NCBI RefSeq assembly: GCF_000147815.2
Contig: NC_015957.1
Location: 5,456,001 to 5,520,000 of the forward strand
Direction: 5' to 3'
DNA: 64,000 bases
Source: Streptomyces violaceusniger Tu 4113
Lineage (GTDB): Bacteria > Actinomycetota > Actinomycetes > Streptomycetales > Streptomycetaceae
Position 1 is the stretch's first letter. Each line of letters opens with the position of its first letter. The notes below the pieces were generated by a model, which saw only the letters and a list, made by a program, of their open reading frames with translations, was not told where the DNA came from and ran no database searches. Shown here in pieces: positions 1-8,474 of this stretch. The position numbers were made by a program, and so were the translations under genes.

Positions 1-848
1 CCACCGGAGATGATGTGCCGCACGTCTGACAGGTCCACCTCCTGCCGCGAGGCGGGCCGCCCGGCGAGGGCCTGGTTGATCTGCCCGAACAGGAAGTTGG
101 GGGTGAATGTCACGCGCACCCGATGAGCCGTGAGCAGCCGGAGGAACTCCACGGGGTCCGCCAGCACCGTGGCCGGCGTCGTCATGACCTGGCCGGCACC
201 GTTGAACATCGGCAGCAGATGCGCCTCGATGGCGGCGATGTGATCGACCGAGATCCAGTTCAACGAGGTGTCGTCGGGCCCGAGTTCCAGCGCTCCCGCC
301 TTACCGGCCTGGGCCGCCAGCAGGTTGGCGTGGGTGAGCCTGACCGCCTTGCTCGATCCGGTGGACCCGGAGGTGAGCATCAGCAGGGCGAGATCGTCCG
401 GCGCGGCCACATGATGCTGATCGGGCCCGGCCACGGCATGACTCAGCTCCTCGACCGTCACACTCCGCAGCCCCACGTCGGGCAGGTCTCCGTGGGCCGT
501 CTTGGAGATGACCACCAAGGGGTCGCCCAGGAGGGTGCGCAGGTGCTCCAGCGGAGCGTGCCACCGGGAGGGGTCGGCCGGCGGTGCGATCGGGCACGGC
601 ACGGCGCCGGCGAGTACGCACCCCCAGAAGGCGCGGAAGAAGGGCTCCGGATCGTTGGCCGCGATGAGTACCCGGTCGCCCGGGGCGGTGCCGCGGTCGC
701 GCAGCCCCTGCGCAATCCGGCAGGCGCACTCCCGCAACTCCGCGTAGGAAAGAAAGGGGCCGCCGATGAATACAACGCCTCGAGTCGTGTCGGATGCCGC
801 GCGCTCGAGCAGCTGCGGGAGTGTCGAGGCATGACGTTGATCCGGCAT
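1..848 (-). CDS. Acyl-AMP ligase / adenylation-domain protein (partial, C-terminus beyond left edge)
   Basis: AMP-dependent synthetase/ligase that would activate a carboxylic acid as acyl-adenylate. About 282 N-terminal residues are visible and the frame is open to the window edge. The P-loop-like motif LLMLTSGSTGSSKAVRLTH is present near residue 150, followed by a region (SLNWISVDHIAAIEAHLLP) resembling fatty-acyl-AMP ligases and loading modules of NRPS/PKS proteins more than acyl-CoA synthetases. The ATG at 848 is preceded by GGAGGAC at normal spacing. It lies downstream of an ATP-grasp ligase on the same strand, with 257 bases between. Whether carrier-protein or condensation domains follow cannot be seen. 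The adenylation fold is clear; the substrate is unknown. Confidence 0.85.
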   Translation of the reverse strand, partial: MPDQRHASTLPQLLERAASDTTRGVVFIGGPFLSYAELRECACRIAQGLRDRGTAPGDRVLIAANDPEPFFRAFWGCVLAGAVPCPIAPPADPSRWHAPLEHLRTLLGDPLVVISKTAHGDLPDVGLRSVTVEELSHAVAGPDQHHVAAPDDLALLMLTSGSTGSSKAVRLTHANLLAAQAGKAGALELGPDDTSLNWISVDHIAAIEAHLLPMFNGAGQVMTTPATVLADPVEFLRLLTAHRVRVTFTPNFLFGQINQALAGRPASRQEVDLSDVRHIISG

Positions 849-1105
849 GGGGGAAGTCCTCCGATCAGAAGGGACGGAAAACCATGGCGAGCGGAGCTTT
901 TGGCGCGTAGCGCCGCAGAAAGGCAACCGGAGTCGGGTTCGCACATTGACGCCGACGGGGGTGCGGATCCTGGGCGGGGCACGGTTGAACGCGGCCAGGG
1001 GCGGGCGGAGCTTGGGCGCCCGCAGCACGCGTGATCGAGACGACGCGATTCCGTTGGTGCCGGGGTATCCCCCGGCCGGTGGCTCGGTCCGGACTGGCCC
1101 GAAGG

Positions 1106-2275
1106 TCAGATGGAGCCGACCTCGTTGAATCGCACGATGTCCTCGATGGTCTTCTGTAGTTTCAGCTCATCCGGGTCGGATAAGATGGCCTGTCCCACGC
1201 GGCCATACGGCCCGATCGGCGCATCGGGCGATGAATCGTAATCGATCTCATCGAAAAGGAAGTTGCGCTCGAAGTCCCTTTGGGTCAAATTGCAGCCGTC
1301 GGGGCGGCGCAGCAGAATGTATCCGTGGAAGCGCTCCGGCGCACTGTGGGCCCGCAGGGCTCCAGTCGCCCCCTCCCCCAGCGCGAGACTGATTTCGACG
1401 TCAAAGAGATCGACGCCGAAGGTCAACTTATTGACCTGAGGGGACAGCGCCCCCGGGAGGCGGATGGCGCACTCGCCGAAGGTCAGTCCGTCTTCTTCCA
1501 TGAACGCTTCCAGATGGAATACGCAATCAGGTGCGTTCAGGCTGGTGAGTGCTTCCGTCGCGAGCGTCTCCGCCTGCTGGAACAAAGGCGAGTGCCGCCT
1601 CCTGTCCAGTACGTACGCGGACAGGATCCCGCCCTGTGCGGCCGTGAGCGGTGAGGTGTGGTAGCTGCTCATGGACGACCATTCGAGGTCTCCGTTTTCC
1701 CAGACGCCGTCGAGGTAGACCTCGGGGGCGCCCACGAAGGACTCGGCGACGATCTCGACATCCGACTGACCGGAGAACAGCGTCAGGGCCTGTGCGTACT
1801 CCTCCGGAGAACGGATGATGTTCGTACGGAGAGCGCCGGCTCCGGTCGCCGGCTTGACCACGAATCCATCTCCCAGGTCATCGGCGAGGTCGGTGAACGA
1901 CGTACCTATGGACACATGCCGGCAGCGCGCTCGCTTCACCCGAGACGGCAGCTTGCTCTTCTGGAGATACTTGTCCCGGAAGTAGAGGGCCGTCTTTGAA
2001 TCCGTGTTCCCGGGAAGGTTCAGCTGCTGCCGCAGATAGGTTGCCCCGAAGACGCCCATTTCATGGACGCTCAGCACGCCTGCCACATCGTCAATGCGCG
2101 CGGAGAGCGCCGCTCGGAATATCTCCTGGGCGTTCTCCATGTCGGCGACCCGAACGGACCTCCGGCCCTTCGGCGGGCTCGCGGGCGCCTGGACGATGTA
2201 GAAGGGATCCACGTCTCGGCGCCGCAGTGCCTGATCGAGATCGTGTCTATATCCGATAACAATCATCGTTGGCAT
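1106..2275 (-). CDS. ATP-grasp domain protein (TTA codon)
   Basis: Protein of 389 residues with an ATP-grasp layout: an N-terminal Rossmann-like part (MIVIGYRHDLDQAL), a central nucleotide-binding part (DLGDGFVVKPATGAGA, then EIVAESFVGAPEVYLDG) and a metal-binding part (HLEAFMEEDGLTFGECAIRLPG). Such enzymes join a carboxylate to an amine or other nucleophile through an acyl-phosphate. The ATG at 2275 has GGGGAGG five bases upstream; an in-frame start at 2302 lacks one. Codon 365 is TTA (1181-1183), so full translation should need the bldA tRNA. It lies next to an acyl-AMP ligase, which suggests a natural-product cluster extending to the left. Substrates are not predictable from the sequence. 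Confidence 0.85.
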   Translation of the reverse strand: MPTMIVIGYRHDLDQALRRRDVDPFYIVQAPASPPKGRRSVRVADMENAQEIFRAALSARIDDVAGVLSVHEMGVFGATYLRQQLNLPGNTDSKTALYFRDKYLQKSKLPSRVKRARCRHVSIGTSFTDLADDLGDGFVVKPATGAGALRTNIIRSPEEYAQALTLFSGQSDVEIVAESFVGAPEVYLDGVWENGDLEWSSMSSYHTSPLTAAQGGILSAYVLDRRRHSPLFQQAETLATEALTSLNAPDCVFHLEAFMEEDGLTFGECAIRLPGALSPQVNKLTFGVDLFDVEISLALGEGATGALRAHSAPERFHGYILLRRPDGCNLTQRDFERNFLFDEIDYDSSPDAPIGPYGRVGQAILSDPDELKLQKTIEDIVRFNEVGSI

Positions 2276-2451
2276 TGGCGCCTCCCCGTTACGGCTGGCC
2301 AAAACTTGAAGAAGTCATTTGCCGTACTGCCACCCGATTGGATTCGGGCGGTCCCGTGGATCGGTGTTGTCTCGCGATGGGCTACTTCGTCGAGGCCAGC
2401 ACCGATGCATCGTTTCACAGGGATACGAAAATGTGATCCATTGCGGATGAG

Positions 2452-2471
2452 CTTGTGATGCAAGTCACAAG
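2452..2471. promoter_or_regulatory. Inverted repeat upstream of the ATP-grasp gene
   Basis: CTTGTGA and TCACAAG flank a six-base spacer about 180 bases upstream of the ATP-grasp start. It could be a regulator site; no regulator is assigned. Confidence 0.3.
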
Positions 2472-2602
2472 TTGCACAATGGAGTTATACGGAATTGCTC
2501 ATTCCATTCGTGTTCGCGGAGCGCATTCACCATGCCGGTCATGCCTCATATAGCACTACATAGAGAAATTGGGGCCGACCGGACGGTCCCCGCAATGGCG
2601 GA

Positions 2603-2638
2603 TGGGCGCTTACGCCGCTGCCGCTGCGTAAGCGCCCA
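2603..2638 (-). terminator. Hairpin terminator after the SDR gene
   Basis: Perfect 13-bp arms (2603-2615 and 2626-2638; core GGGCGCTTACGC) around a ten-base loop, 18 bases past the stop codon of the SDR gene. There is no long T tract, which is usual in streptomycetes. Confidence 0.7.
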
Positions 2639-2655
2639 CTGTGCGGGTCCGCCGC

Positions 2656-3432
2656 TCAGATCGCGGTGAAACCGCCGTCCGCCGCGACCACCGCGCCCGT
2701 GATGAAGCTGGAGCGCGGCGAGATGAGGAAACAGAGCACTTCGGCGATCTCCTCGGGCTGGGCCACCCGGCCGAGCGGCTGGGCGTCGGCGAAGGACGCC
2801 AGGTACGCACGGCTGTCGGGCCGGAACGTGTCGAGGAAGTCCGTCTCGATCACTCCCGCGGCCACGATGTTCGCCCGGATGCCCAGCGGCCCGCCTTCGA
2901 CGGCCAGGACCTTGGTCAGCTGCGCCAGGGCACCTTTGGATGCGCTGTACGCGGCGCCCTGGGGCAGTGCGACGGTGCATGTGTAGGAGCCCGTGCTCAC
3001 GATGGCTCCACCACCGCCTTCCCTCATCGCGCGGAACGCCTCACGGGAGACGAGGAAGGACCCCCTGGCGTTGACCGCCATCACGGCGTCCCAGTCCTCC
3101 GCCGTCGTCTCCGTGATCGGCTTGTTGAGGGTGCGCCCGGCGTTGTTGACCAGGATGTCCAGGCCGCCGAAGGCATCGACGGCTGCCCGCACCGCGCGGT
3201 GGGCGGTCGCCTCTTCCGTGATGTCCCCGACCAAGGGGTGAACACCCGGGAAGTCCTCGGCCAGTTCCCTCACCTCGTGGCGCTGGTCGACGGCGACGAT
3301 CCGTGCGCCGCGGCTGTGCAGAAGCCGGACGGTCTCCTTGCCGACACCGCGTGCCGCCCCTGTGACCAGGGCGGTCCTGCCCGTGAACTCCCAGGAATCA
3401 GCGGGATGAGTGGGATGAGTGGGTGTCGTCAT
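2656..3432 (-). CDS. Short-chain dehydrogenase/reductase (SDR)
   Basis: Classical SDR of 258 residues: NAD(P)-binding TGAARGVG near residue 20, NNAG, and the catalytic Ser...YSASK tyrosine/lysine pair, ending with the typical VVAADGGFTAI. It would oxidise or reduce a hydroxyl/keto group on an unknown small molecule. The ATG at 3432 has an AAGGAC ribosome site and overlaps the 3' end of the preceding MFS gene by 35 bases, so the two are translated from one message. A short repeat just after the start encodes THPTHP. Together with the MFS pump and the Atu4866-like protein it forms an operon divergent from an XRE-type repressor. Confidence 0.9.
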   Translation of the reverse strand: MTTPTHPTHPADSWEFTGRTALVTGAARGVGKETVRLLHSRGARIVAVDQRHEVRELAEDFPGVHPLVGDITEEATAHRAVRAAVDAFGGLDILVNNAGRTLNKPITETTAEDWDAVMAVNARGSFLVSREAFRAMREGGGGAIVSTGSYTCTVALPQGAAYSASKGALAQLTKVLAVEGGPLGIRANIVAAGVIETDFLDTFRPDSRAYLASFADAQPLGRVAQPEEIAEVLCFLISPRSSFITGAVVAADGGFTAI

Positions 3433-4939
3433 GGTGCTGTCCTTCTTCGATGCCACCGTGGGAAGCGGCGGTGGTGGGGAGGGTGGTGTGCGCTCGGGCG
3501 TTCCGGATGAGCGTGGTGGCGGCCAGACCCGCGAGGACGCAGCCGACGATGACCGCGATGGCCGGGACGTATCCGGCCAGCGGATCCGTGGCGTTCGCCC
3601 GCTGACCGGCGTCGGCCACCGCGGTGACGACGGCCAGCACAACGGCACCGCCGATCTGCATGGAGGTGTTGAGCAGCGCCCCGGCGAGGCCCTGGTCCCG
3701 GTCGGGTACACCGGTGACGGCGCTCATGTTCAGGGCGGGGAACGTGGCGGCGGTGCCGAGGCCGTTGAGGACCATGACGGGCAGGACCACGGAGACGAAG
3801 GAGGAGTCGGGTCCGATCCGGAAGAACATGGCGTACGACGCGGCCAGCAGCAGCATTCCGGCCGCGATCATGCGGTGGGTGCCGAACCGGGCCGCGAGAC
3901 GCCCCGCGAAGGGCGCCACCGCGCCGTTGACCAGGCCGAGGGGGACAAAGGCACCGGCCGTCTCCAGGGGTGTCCAGCCCAGCACATTCTGCAGATAGAG
4001 AGTGGCGAGGAACGCGAAGGAGGTGTACGCGCCCCACATCGCGAAGATCGTCAGGTTGGTGCCCACGCTCTGGCGGCGGGTGAGGAAGGACAGGGGCACC
4101 AGGGGCGTGCCGGCCCTGGCCTCGATGCGCACGAACAGGGCGAGCAGGACGGCTGTCGCCGCGAACAGGGCGATGGTGCGCACCGAGGTCCAGCCGTGCT
4201 CCGGCGCCTGTGCGATGGCGTAGACACACAGGAGAAGCCCGCCGGTGACGGTCAGCGCCCCGGCGACATCGATCCTGCCCCGTCCGGCCCGCGGCGGGTC
4301 CGGCGGCAGCAGACGGCCTCCCGCGATGAGCGCGGCCACGGCGATGGGCACCGGCAGCGCGAACACCAGCCGCCAGGAAACCTCGGTGAGCACACCGCCG
4401 AGCACCAGGCCGCCGACGAATCCACCGGCGCCCGCGGTGGCGTACCAGCCCAGGGCTCTGCCGCGCTCGGGGCCCTCCGGCCAGTTGGTGGTGATCAATG
4501 ACAGTGCCGCCGGGGCGAGGAACCCGGCGGCCACGCCCTTGACCAGCCGGGCCACGATGAGCAGCCCGCCGCTGGGAGCGACCGCCCCCGCCACGCTGAC
4601 CACCGCGAACACGCCGACGGCCGCCAGGAAGGTACGCCGGCGGCCGAGCAGGTCGGCCGCCCTGCCGCCCAGCAGCAGGAACCCGCCGTAGCCGAGGGCG
4701 TACGCGGACATCACCCACTGCAGGGACGCCGGTGACATGCCCAGGTCGTTCTGGATGGCGGGGAGGGCGACACCCACGTCGGACAGGTCGATGGCGTCCA
4801 TGAAGTGGGCGGCGCACAGGGTCAGCAGGGCGAGCGCGCCGGGCGTCGCACCGGCGGGCCCGGCGGGCCGGAGACCGGTCAGGCCTTCGCCTGCCGGTGA
4901 GGTCTGTGCTGAGAGGGGGCCGCTGGCCTCCTGTGTCAT
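3398..4939 (-). CDS. MFS drug-type exporter (DHA2-like, about 14 membrane segments)
   Basis: Membrane protein of 513 residues with many hydrophobic helices and MFS motif A (GGRAADLLGRRRTF) after the second segment. The length and the LQWVMSAYALGYGGFLLLGG region match the DHA2/EmrB-QacA proton antiporter group, which exports drugs or endogenous metabolites. The ATG at 4939 follows an AG-rich ribosome site; an upstream TTG start at 5014 would overlap the preceding gene and is less likely. It is the second gene of the three-gene operon controlled from 5281-5413. The substrate is unknown. Confidence 0.9.
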   Translation of the reverse strand: MTQEASGPLSAQTSPAGEGLTGLRPAGPAGATPGALALLTLCAAHFMDAIDLSDVGVALPAIQNDLGMSPASLQWVMSAYALGYGGFLLLGGRAADLLGRRRTFLAAVGVFAVVSVAGAVAPSGGLLIVARLVKGVAAGFLAPAALSLITTNWPEGPERGRALGWYATAGAGGFVGGLVLGGVLTEVSWRLVFALPVPIAVAALIAGGRLLPPDPPRAGRGRIDVAGALTVTGGLLLCVYAIAQAPEHGWTSVRTIALFAATAVLLALFVRIEARAGTPLVPLSFLTRRQSVGTNLTIFAMWGAYTSFAFLATLYLQNVLGWTPLETAGAFVPLGLVNGAVAPFAGRLAARFGTHRMIAAGMLLLAASYAMFFRIGPDSSFVSVVLPVMVLNGLGTAATFPALNMSAVTGVPDRDQGLAGALLNTSMQIGGAVVLAVVTAVADAGQRANATDPLAGYVPAIAVIVGCVLAGLAATTLIRNARAHTTLPTTAASHGGIEEGQHHDDTHSSHSSR

Positions 4940-5010
4940 GCTCTTGCTCTCTCTTTCGATGGGGTCGCCCGAGCCGGGCTCGGTGGTTCGGGGTCCGTGG
5001 TTCGGGTCCG

Positions 5011-5280
5011 TCAAGAGCCGGGCCGCTCGCGGTACAGCACCAGGTGCTCGTGGTAGAGCACGCCGTTGCGTACATCACCCGTCGCGGTGAAGCCGGTGTC
5101 GTCGACGTAGTCGATATGGCTGCCCGTGACGGAGTAGCGGCCGGTGTACGCACTGGCACGCCTGCCGCGTGCCTCGTCGTACCGGCTGTCCGCACGCAGC
5201 TCCTGGCGGATGTGGCCGTCTGCGGTGACCCACATGCCGACGACGTCGATGTCCGGGGCGTTGGCCGAATCCGCGGTCAT
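5011..5280 (-). CDS. Small Atu4866-family protein
   Basis: 89-residue protein matching the remembered Atu4866 family pattern VGMWVTADGHIRQEL...YTGRYSVTGSHIDYVDDTGF, a small beta-rich lipocalin-like fold often found beside SDR and MFS genes under XRE control. Function in the cell is unknown; ligand binding is a guess. The start at 5280 has GAGAGG upstream; a longer in-frame extension to 5415 would run through the divergent promoter and is rejected. First gene of the operon, 71 bases before the MFS start. Confidence 0.8.
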   Translation of the reverse strand: MTADSANAPDIDVVGMWVTADGHIRQELRADSRYDEARGRRASAYTGRYSVTGSHIDYVDDTGFTATGDVRNGVLYHEHLVLYRERPGS

Positions 5281-5358
5281 GGCAAACCTCTCGTTGGTGG
5301 GGGTTGTCCTGCGCCACCGAGTCTGGGCAGTGCCCCACGGGTCAACCAGGACGCCTTC

Positions 5359-5394
5359 TGCCTGGGTGCGGCACACCCAGGCACCTGGTCCAGG
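5359..5394. promoter_or_regulatory. Palindromes in the divergent promoter region (candidate XRE operator)
   Basis: TGCCTGGGTG (5359-5368) and CACCCAGGCA (5374-5383) form a perfect 10-bp inverted repeat with a five-base spacer, directly followed by CCTGG-T-CCAGG at 5384-5394. They lie between the operon start at 5280 and the XRE regulator at 5414, so the regulator could control both directions from here. Confidence 0.5.
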
Positions 5395-5413
5395 CGCCAC
5401 GTAGCCTGAGGTC

Positions 5414-6265
5414 ATGGCTGATAACGACCTGGGAGATTTCCTGCGAAGCAGCAGGTCGGGGCTACGGCCCGAAGAGGTGGGGATGGCGAGCTACGGCACC
5501 CGCCGCGTTCCCGGGCTGCGCCGCGAGGAGGTCGCGGTGCTCGCCGGCATCAACGCCGACTACTACACCCGCCTGGAACAAGGCCGGGAGCGCCATCCCT
5601 CAGCGCAGGTGCTGGACGCGCTCAGCCGTGCACTGCGCCTCGACGGCGACACCCGGGGCCATCTGTACCGGCTGGCCGGCACGGTGCCCGACGACCCCGC
5701 CGTCCGCGTGCCCGACCAGGTCAGCCCCGGGTTGCGGCAACTGATGGACGGCTACCCCCACACGCCTGCCCTCGTGCTCAACCGGACCCTGGACATCCTC
5801 GCCACCAACGCGCTGGCCGACGCCCTCTATTCACCGTTCCGTCCGACGGACAACCTGGCCCGCATGGCCTTCGCGGACCCCGCGGGCCGCACCTTCTACC
5901 AGGACTGGGACCGGGCGGCCCAGGCCACTGTGGCGAATCTGCGCCAGGCGGCGGGCTACGAGCCGGACAACCCGCGCCTGCTCGGGCTCGTGGACACTCT
6001 CACCGAGAACAGCGCGGACTTCGCCCGCCTGTGGGGAAGCCACACCGTGCGCGGCAAGACCCACGAGGCCAAGCGGTTCCAGCACCCCGACGTCGGCCCT
6101 CTCACCCTCAGCTACCAGGCATTCGACGTACGAGAGGCCCCGGGCCAGCAACTCGTCATCTACCACGCGGAGCCCGGCAGCAGCAGCGCGGAAGCCCTGC
6201 ATCTGCTCGGCTCCATCCACGCGACACGCACCCGGCCCTCCCCGCGCGGTGCGGACCATACCTGA
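5414..6265 (+). CDS. XRE-family regulator with MmyB-like ligand-binding domain
   Basis: 283 residues. The N-terminal helix-turn-helix covers about residues 6-75 (GLRREEVAVLAGINADYYTR, then LEQGRERHPSAQVL), followed by a C-terminal MmyB-like sensing domain (RTLDILATNALADALY, then YQAFDVREAPGQQLVIYHAE). This family usually represses a divergently placed SDR/MFS operon and responds to a small ligand. Here the operon at 5280-2656 is divergent across 133 bases that contain two palindromes. The ATG at 5414 is the obvious start. Confidence 0.9.
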   Translation: MADNDLGDFLRSSRSGLRPEEVGMASYGTRRVPGLRREEVAVLAGINADYYTRLEQGRERHPSAQVLDALSRALRLDGDTRGHLYRLAGTVPDDPAVRVPDQVSPGLRQLMDGYPHTPALVLNRTLDILATNALADALYSPFRPTDNLARMAFADPAGRTFYQDWDRAAQATVANLRQAAGYEPDNPRLLGLVDTLTENSADFARLWGSHTVRGKTHEAKRFQHPDVGPLTLSYQAFDVREAPGQQLVIYHAEPGSSSAEALHLLGSIHATRTRPSPRGADHT

Positions 6266-6292
6266 ACGCGTGGCCGGGCACACGCCTCAAGG

Positions 6293-6322
6293 GTGAGGGG
6301 CCGGTCGGTGCCGGCCCCTCAC
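6293..6322. terminator. Bidirectional hairpin terminator
   Basis: Perfect 12-bp arms (GTGAGGGGCCGG / CCGGCCCCTCAC) with a six-base loop between the convergent XRE and gap genes; it should serve both. Confidence 0.8.
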
Positions 6323-6341
6323 GGTAGTTCAGTCCGCGTGT

Positions 6342-7340
6342 TCAGTCGCGCGCGAGCAGTTCGAGCGTGTCGATGACACGGTTCGAGAAGCCCCACTCGT
6401 TGTCGTACCAGGCCACCACCTTGATGTGGTTGCCCTCGACTCGGGTCAGGGCGGCGTCGAAGATCGACGATGCCGGGCGGCGCGTGATGTCGCTGGAGAC
6501 GAGCGGCTCGTCGGAGTACTCCAGGATGCCCTTGAGCTTGCCGTCGGCGGCGGCGCGGTAGGCCGCGAGCACCTCGTCGCGGCTGACTTCCCGTGAGACC
6601 GCGGTGTTCAGCTCCACGATCGAGCCCACCGGGACCGGCACCCGGATCGAGTCGCCCGACAGCTTGCCGTCGAGGTTCGGCAGCACCAGGCCGATGGCCT
6701 TGGCGGCCCCGGTGGTGGTGGGCACGATGTTCACCCCGGCGGCGCGGGCGCGGCGCAGATCGCGGTGGGGGCCGTCCTGGAGGTTCTGCTCCTGGGTGTA
6801 GGCGTGCACCGTGGTCATGAAGCCGTGCTCGATACCGGCCAGGTCGTCCAGTACGGACGCCAGCGGGGCCAGGGCGTTCGTGGTGCACGAGGCGTTCGAG
6901 ACGATCACGTGCTCGGCCGGGTCGTAGGCATCGGTGTTCACGCCGTAGGCGAGCGTGACATCGGCGCCGGCGGACGGGGCGCTCACCAGCACCCGTTGGG
7001 CACCGGCACGCAGGTGTGCGCGGGCGGCATCCGCCGAGGTGAAGCGGCCGGTGGACTCGAGGACGAGGCCCACGCCGAGCTCGGCCCACGGCAAGTTGGC
7101 GGGCTCGCGCTCGGCGAGCACCTTGATGCGGCGGCCGTCGACCACGAGGTCGGTCCCGTCGACCTCGACGGAGCGGCCGAGGGGGCCGAGCGCGCTGTCG
7201 TACTTGAGCAGATGCGCGAGGGACTCGGGAGCGGTGAGGTCGTTGACGGCGACCACTTCGAGATCGCTGTCGCGCTCGAGCAGGGCGCGGAGGGTGTTGC
7301 GTCCGATGCGGCCGAATCCATTGACGGCGATGCGGGTCAT
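6342..7340 (-). CDS. gap: Type I glyceraldehyde-3-phosphate dehydrogenase
   Basis: 332 residues with the GAPDH signature SNASCTTNALAPL (catalytic Cys152), the NAD-binding start AVNGFGRIGRNTLRAL, VHAYTQEQ with the active-site His, and the C-terminal WYDNEWGFSNRV. It converts glyceraldehyde-3-phosphate, NAD and phosphate to 1,3-bisphosphoglycerate in glycolysis. The ATG at 7340 follows AAAGGA. It stands alone, between a convergent XRE gene and an AraC regulator, and is not next to pgk or tpi. It is therefore probably an additional isozyme or a resistance-type copy rather than the housekeeping gene; this is an inference from context only. Confidence 0.95.
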   Translation of the reverse strand: MTRIAVNGFGRIGRNTLRALLERDSDLEVVAVNDLTAPESLAHLLKYDSALGPLGRSVEVDGTDLVVDGRRIKVLAEREPANLPWAELGVGLVLESTGRFTSADAARAHLRAGAQRVLVSAPSAGADVTLAYGVNTDAYDPAEHVIVSNASCTTNALAPLASVLDDLAGIEHGFMTTVHAYTQEQNLQDGPHRDLRRARAAGVNIVPTTTGAAKAIGLVLPNLDGKLSGDSIRVPVPVGSIVELNTAVSREVSRDEVLAAYRAAADGKLKGILEYSDEPLVSSDITRRPASSIFDAALTRVEGNHIKVVAWYDNEWGFSNRVIDTLELLARD

Positions 7341-7462
7341 GGAGGTTCCTTTCGTTCCGCCCCCATCGTCGGCATCCGGATATCGGGCCGACAGCGGCCT
7401 GAACGCCACCGTACGCAAGGATCCCGCCAGCCCTCGATATGCACGCACACCGCTCGGGAAGC

Positions 7463-8410
7463 TCAGGCCGAGAAGGTGTGGCGGTACTCCGTCGGGGAGG
7501 TGCCGAGAATGCGGTGGAAGTGCAGACGCAGGTTCGCGCCGGTGCCGAGGCCGACTCGGTCGGCGATCTGCTCCACGCCCAGATCGGTGCGTTCGAGCAG
7601 CTCGCGTGCCAGGTCCACCCGCGCCCTGAGCACCCACTGCATCGGCGTATAGCCGGTGTCCTCCACGAACCGCCGCGAGAAGGTGCGCGCCGACACCCGC
7701 GCGTTGCGGGCGAGCGCTTCGAGGGTCAGCGGTTCGGCGAGATGCGCCAGGGCCCACTCCCGTGTGCCCGCGAACAGGTCGCCAAGTGGCTCGGGCACAC
7801 TCCGGGGGACGTACTGCGCCTGTCCCCCGCTGCGGTAGGGCGCCGCCACCAGCCGTCTGGCCACGTGGTTGGAGAGCCCGACGCCGTGGTCGCGCCGCAC
7901 CAGGTGCAGGCACAGGTCGATGCCGGATGCCGCGCCCGCCGAGGTGAGCACATCGCCCTCGTCCACGAACAGCACGTTCTCGTCCACCCGCACGAGCGGA
8001 TGTCTCTCGGCGAGAGCCTTGGTGTAGTGCCAGTGGGTCGTCGCCCGCTTGCCGTCGAGCAGGCCCGTCGCCGCCAACGCGAACGCCCCGGTCGAGATGG
8101 CCGCGAGCCGGGTCCCGCGCTCGTGGGCGGCCATGAGCGCGCTGACGACCGCTGCAGACGGTTCCGTGGCCGCCGGGTCCCGATAGCCGGGGATGAAGAC
8201 GGTGTCGGCGTGCTCGAACGCCTCGAGCCCCTCGGCCACGTGATACGAGAGGCCGTCGCCACCGGTCACCAGTCCGGGCGCGGCGCCGCACACCCGCACC
8301 TCGTAGGGCATGCTCGGCCGGTTGGAGAACACCTGCGCGGGGATGCCGACGTCGAGTGGCTTGGCGCCATCGAGCACGAGCACCGCGACATGGTGGTTCT
8401 TCCGGCTCAT
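7463..8410 (-). CDS. GlxA-type AraC-family regulator (DJ-1/PfpI-like + AraC domain)
   Basis: 315 residues. The N-terminal DJ-1/PfpI-like sensing domain covers residues 1 to about 190 (VAVLVLDGAKPLDVGIPAQVF; AISTGAFALAATGLLDGKRATTHW). The C-terminal AraC DNA-binding part has two helix-turn-helix units (LTLEALARNARVSARTFSRR; IADRVGLGTGANLRLHFHRI). In the nucleophile-elbow position the usual Cys is replaced (STGAFALA), as is common in regulators that have lost catalysis. The ATG at 8410 has AAGGAG. It lies 122 bases upstream of gap on the same strand; a link between the two is unproven. Confidence 0.92.
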   Translation of the reverse strand: MSRKNHHVAVLVLDGAKPLDVGIPAQVFSNRPSMPYEVRVCGAAPGLVTGGDGLSYHVAEGLEAFEHADTVFIPGYRDPAATEPSAAVVSALMAAHERGTRLAAISTGAFALAATGLLDGKRATTHWHYTKALAERHPLVRVDENVLFVDEGDVLTSAGAASGIDLCLHLVRRDHGVGLSNHVARRLVAAPYRSGGQAQYVPRSVPEPLGDLFAGTREWALAHLAEPLTLEALARNARVSARTFSRRFVEDTGYTPMQWVLRARVDLARELLERTDLGVEQIADRVGLGTGANLRLHFHRILGTSPTEYRHTFSA

Positions 8411-8474
8411 CGGGCTCCTTCGGCTCTCCCGCGATCGAACGGGCCTGCGCTCACACCCGTGACCTCGATGACGA

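Larger units (their letters stand above)
2276..2655. other. Intergenic region, AT-richer than surroundings
   Basis: No convincing gene. It holds the upstream region of the ATP-grasp gene, with a 7-bp inverted repeat at 2452-2471, and the terminator hairpin of the SDR gene at 2603-2638. The part from about 2300 to 2560 is clearly lower in GC than the flanking genes, as expected for a promoter region. Confidence 0.5.

Noticed and set aside
2472..2669. 65-residue frame in the intergenic region before the SDR gene
   Set aside because: No ribosome site, contains the terminator hairpin and overlaps the SDR stop.
3429..5195. A 588-residue open frame on the minus strand overlapping the MFS exporter
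   Set aside because: Arg/Pro-rich translation, no family motif, fully overlaps a gene with clear MFS signatures; a GC-bias shadow.
6342..7340. Self-resistance (target-duplication) role for gap
   Set aside because: An extra GAPDH can confer resistance to inhibitors such as pentalenolactone, but no terpene or other relevant biosynthetic genes are visible, so this is not claimed.
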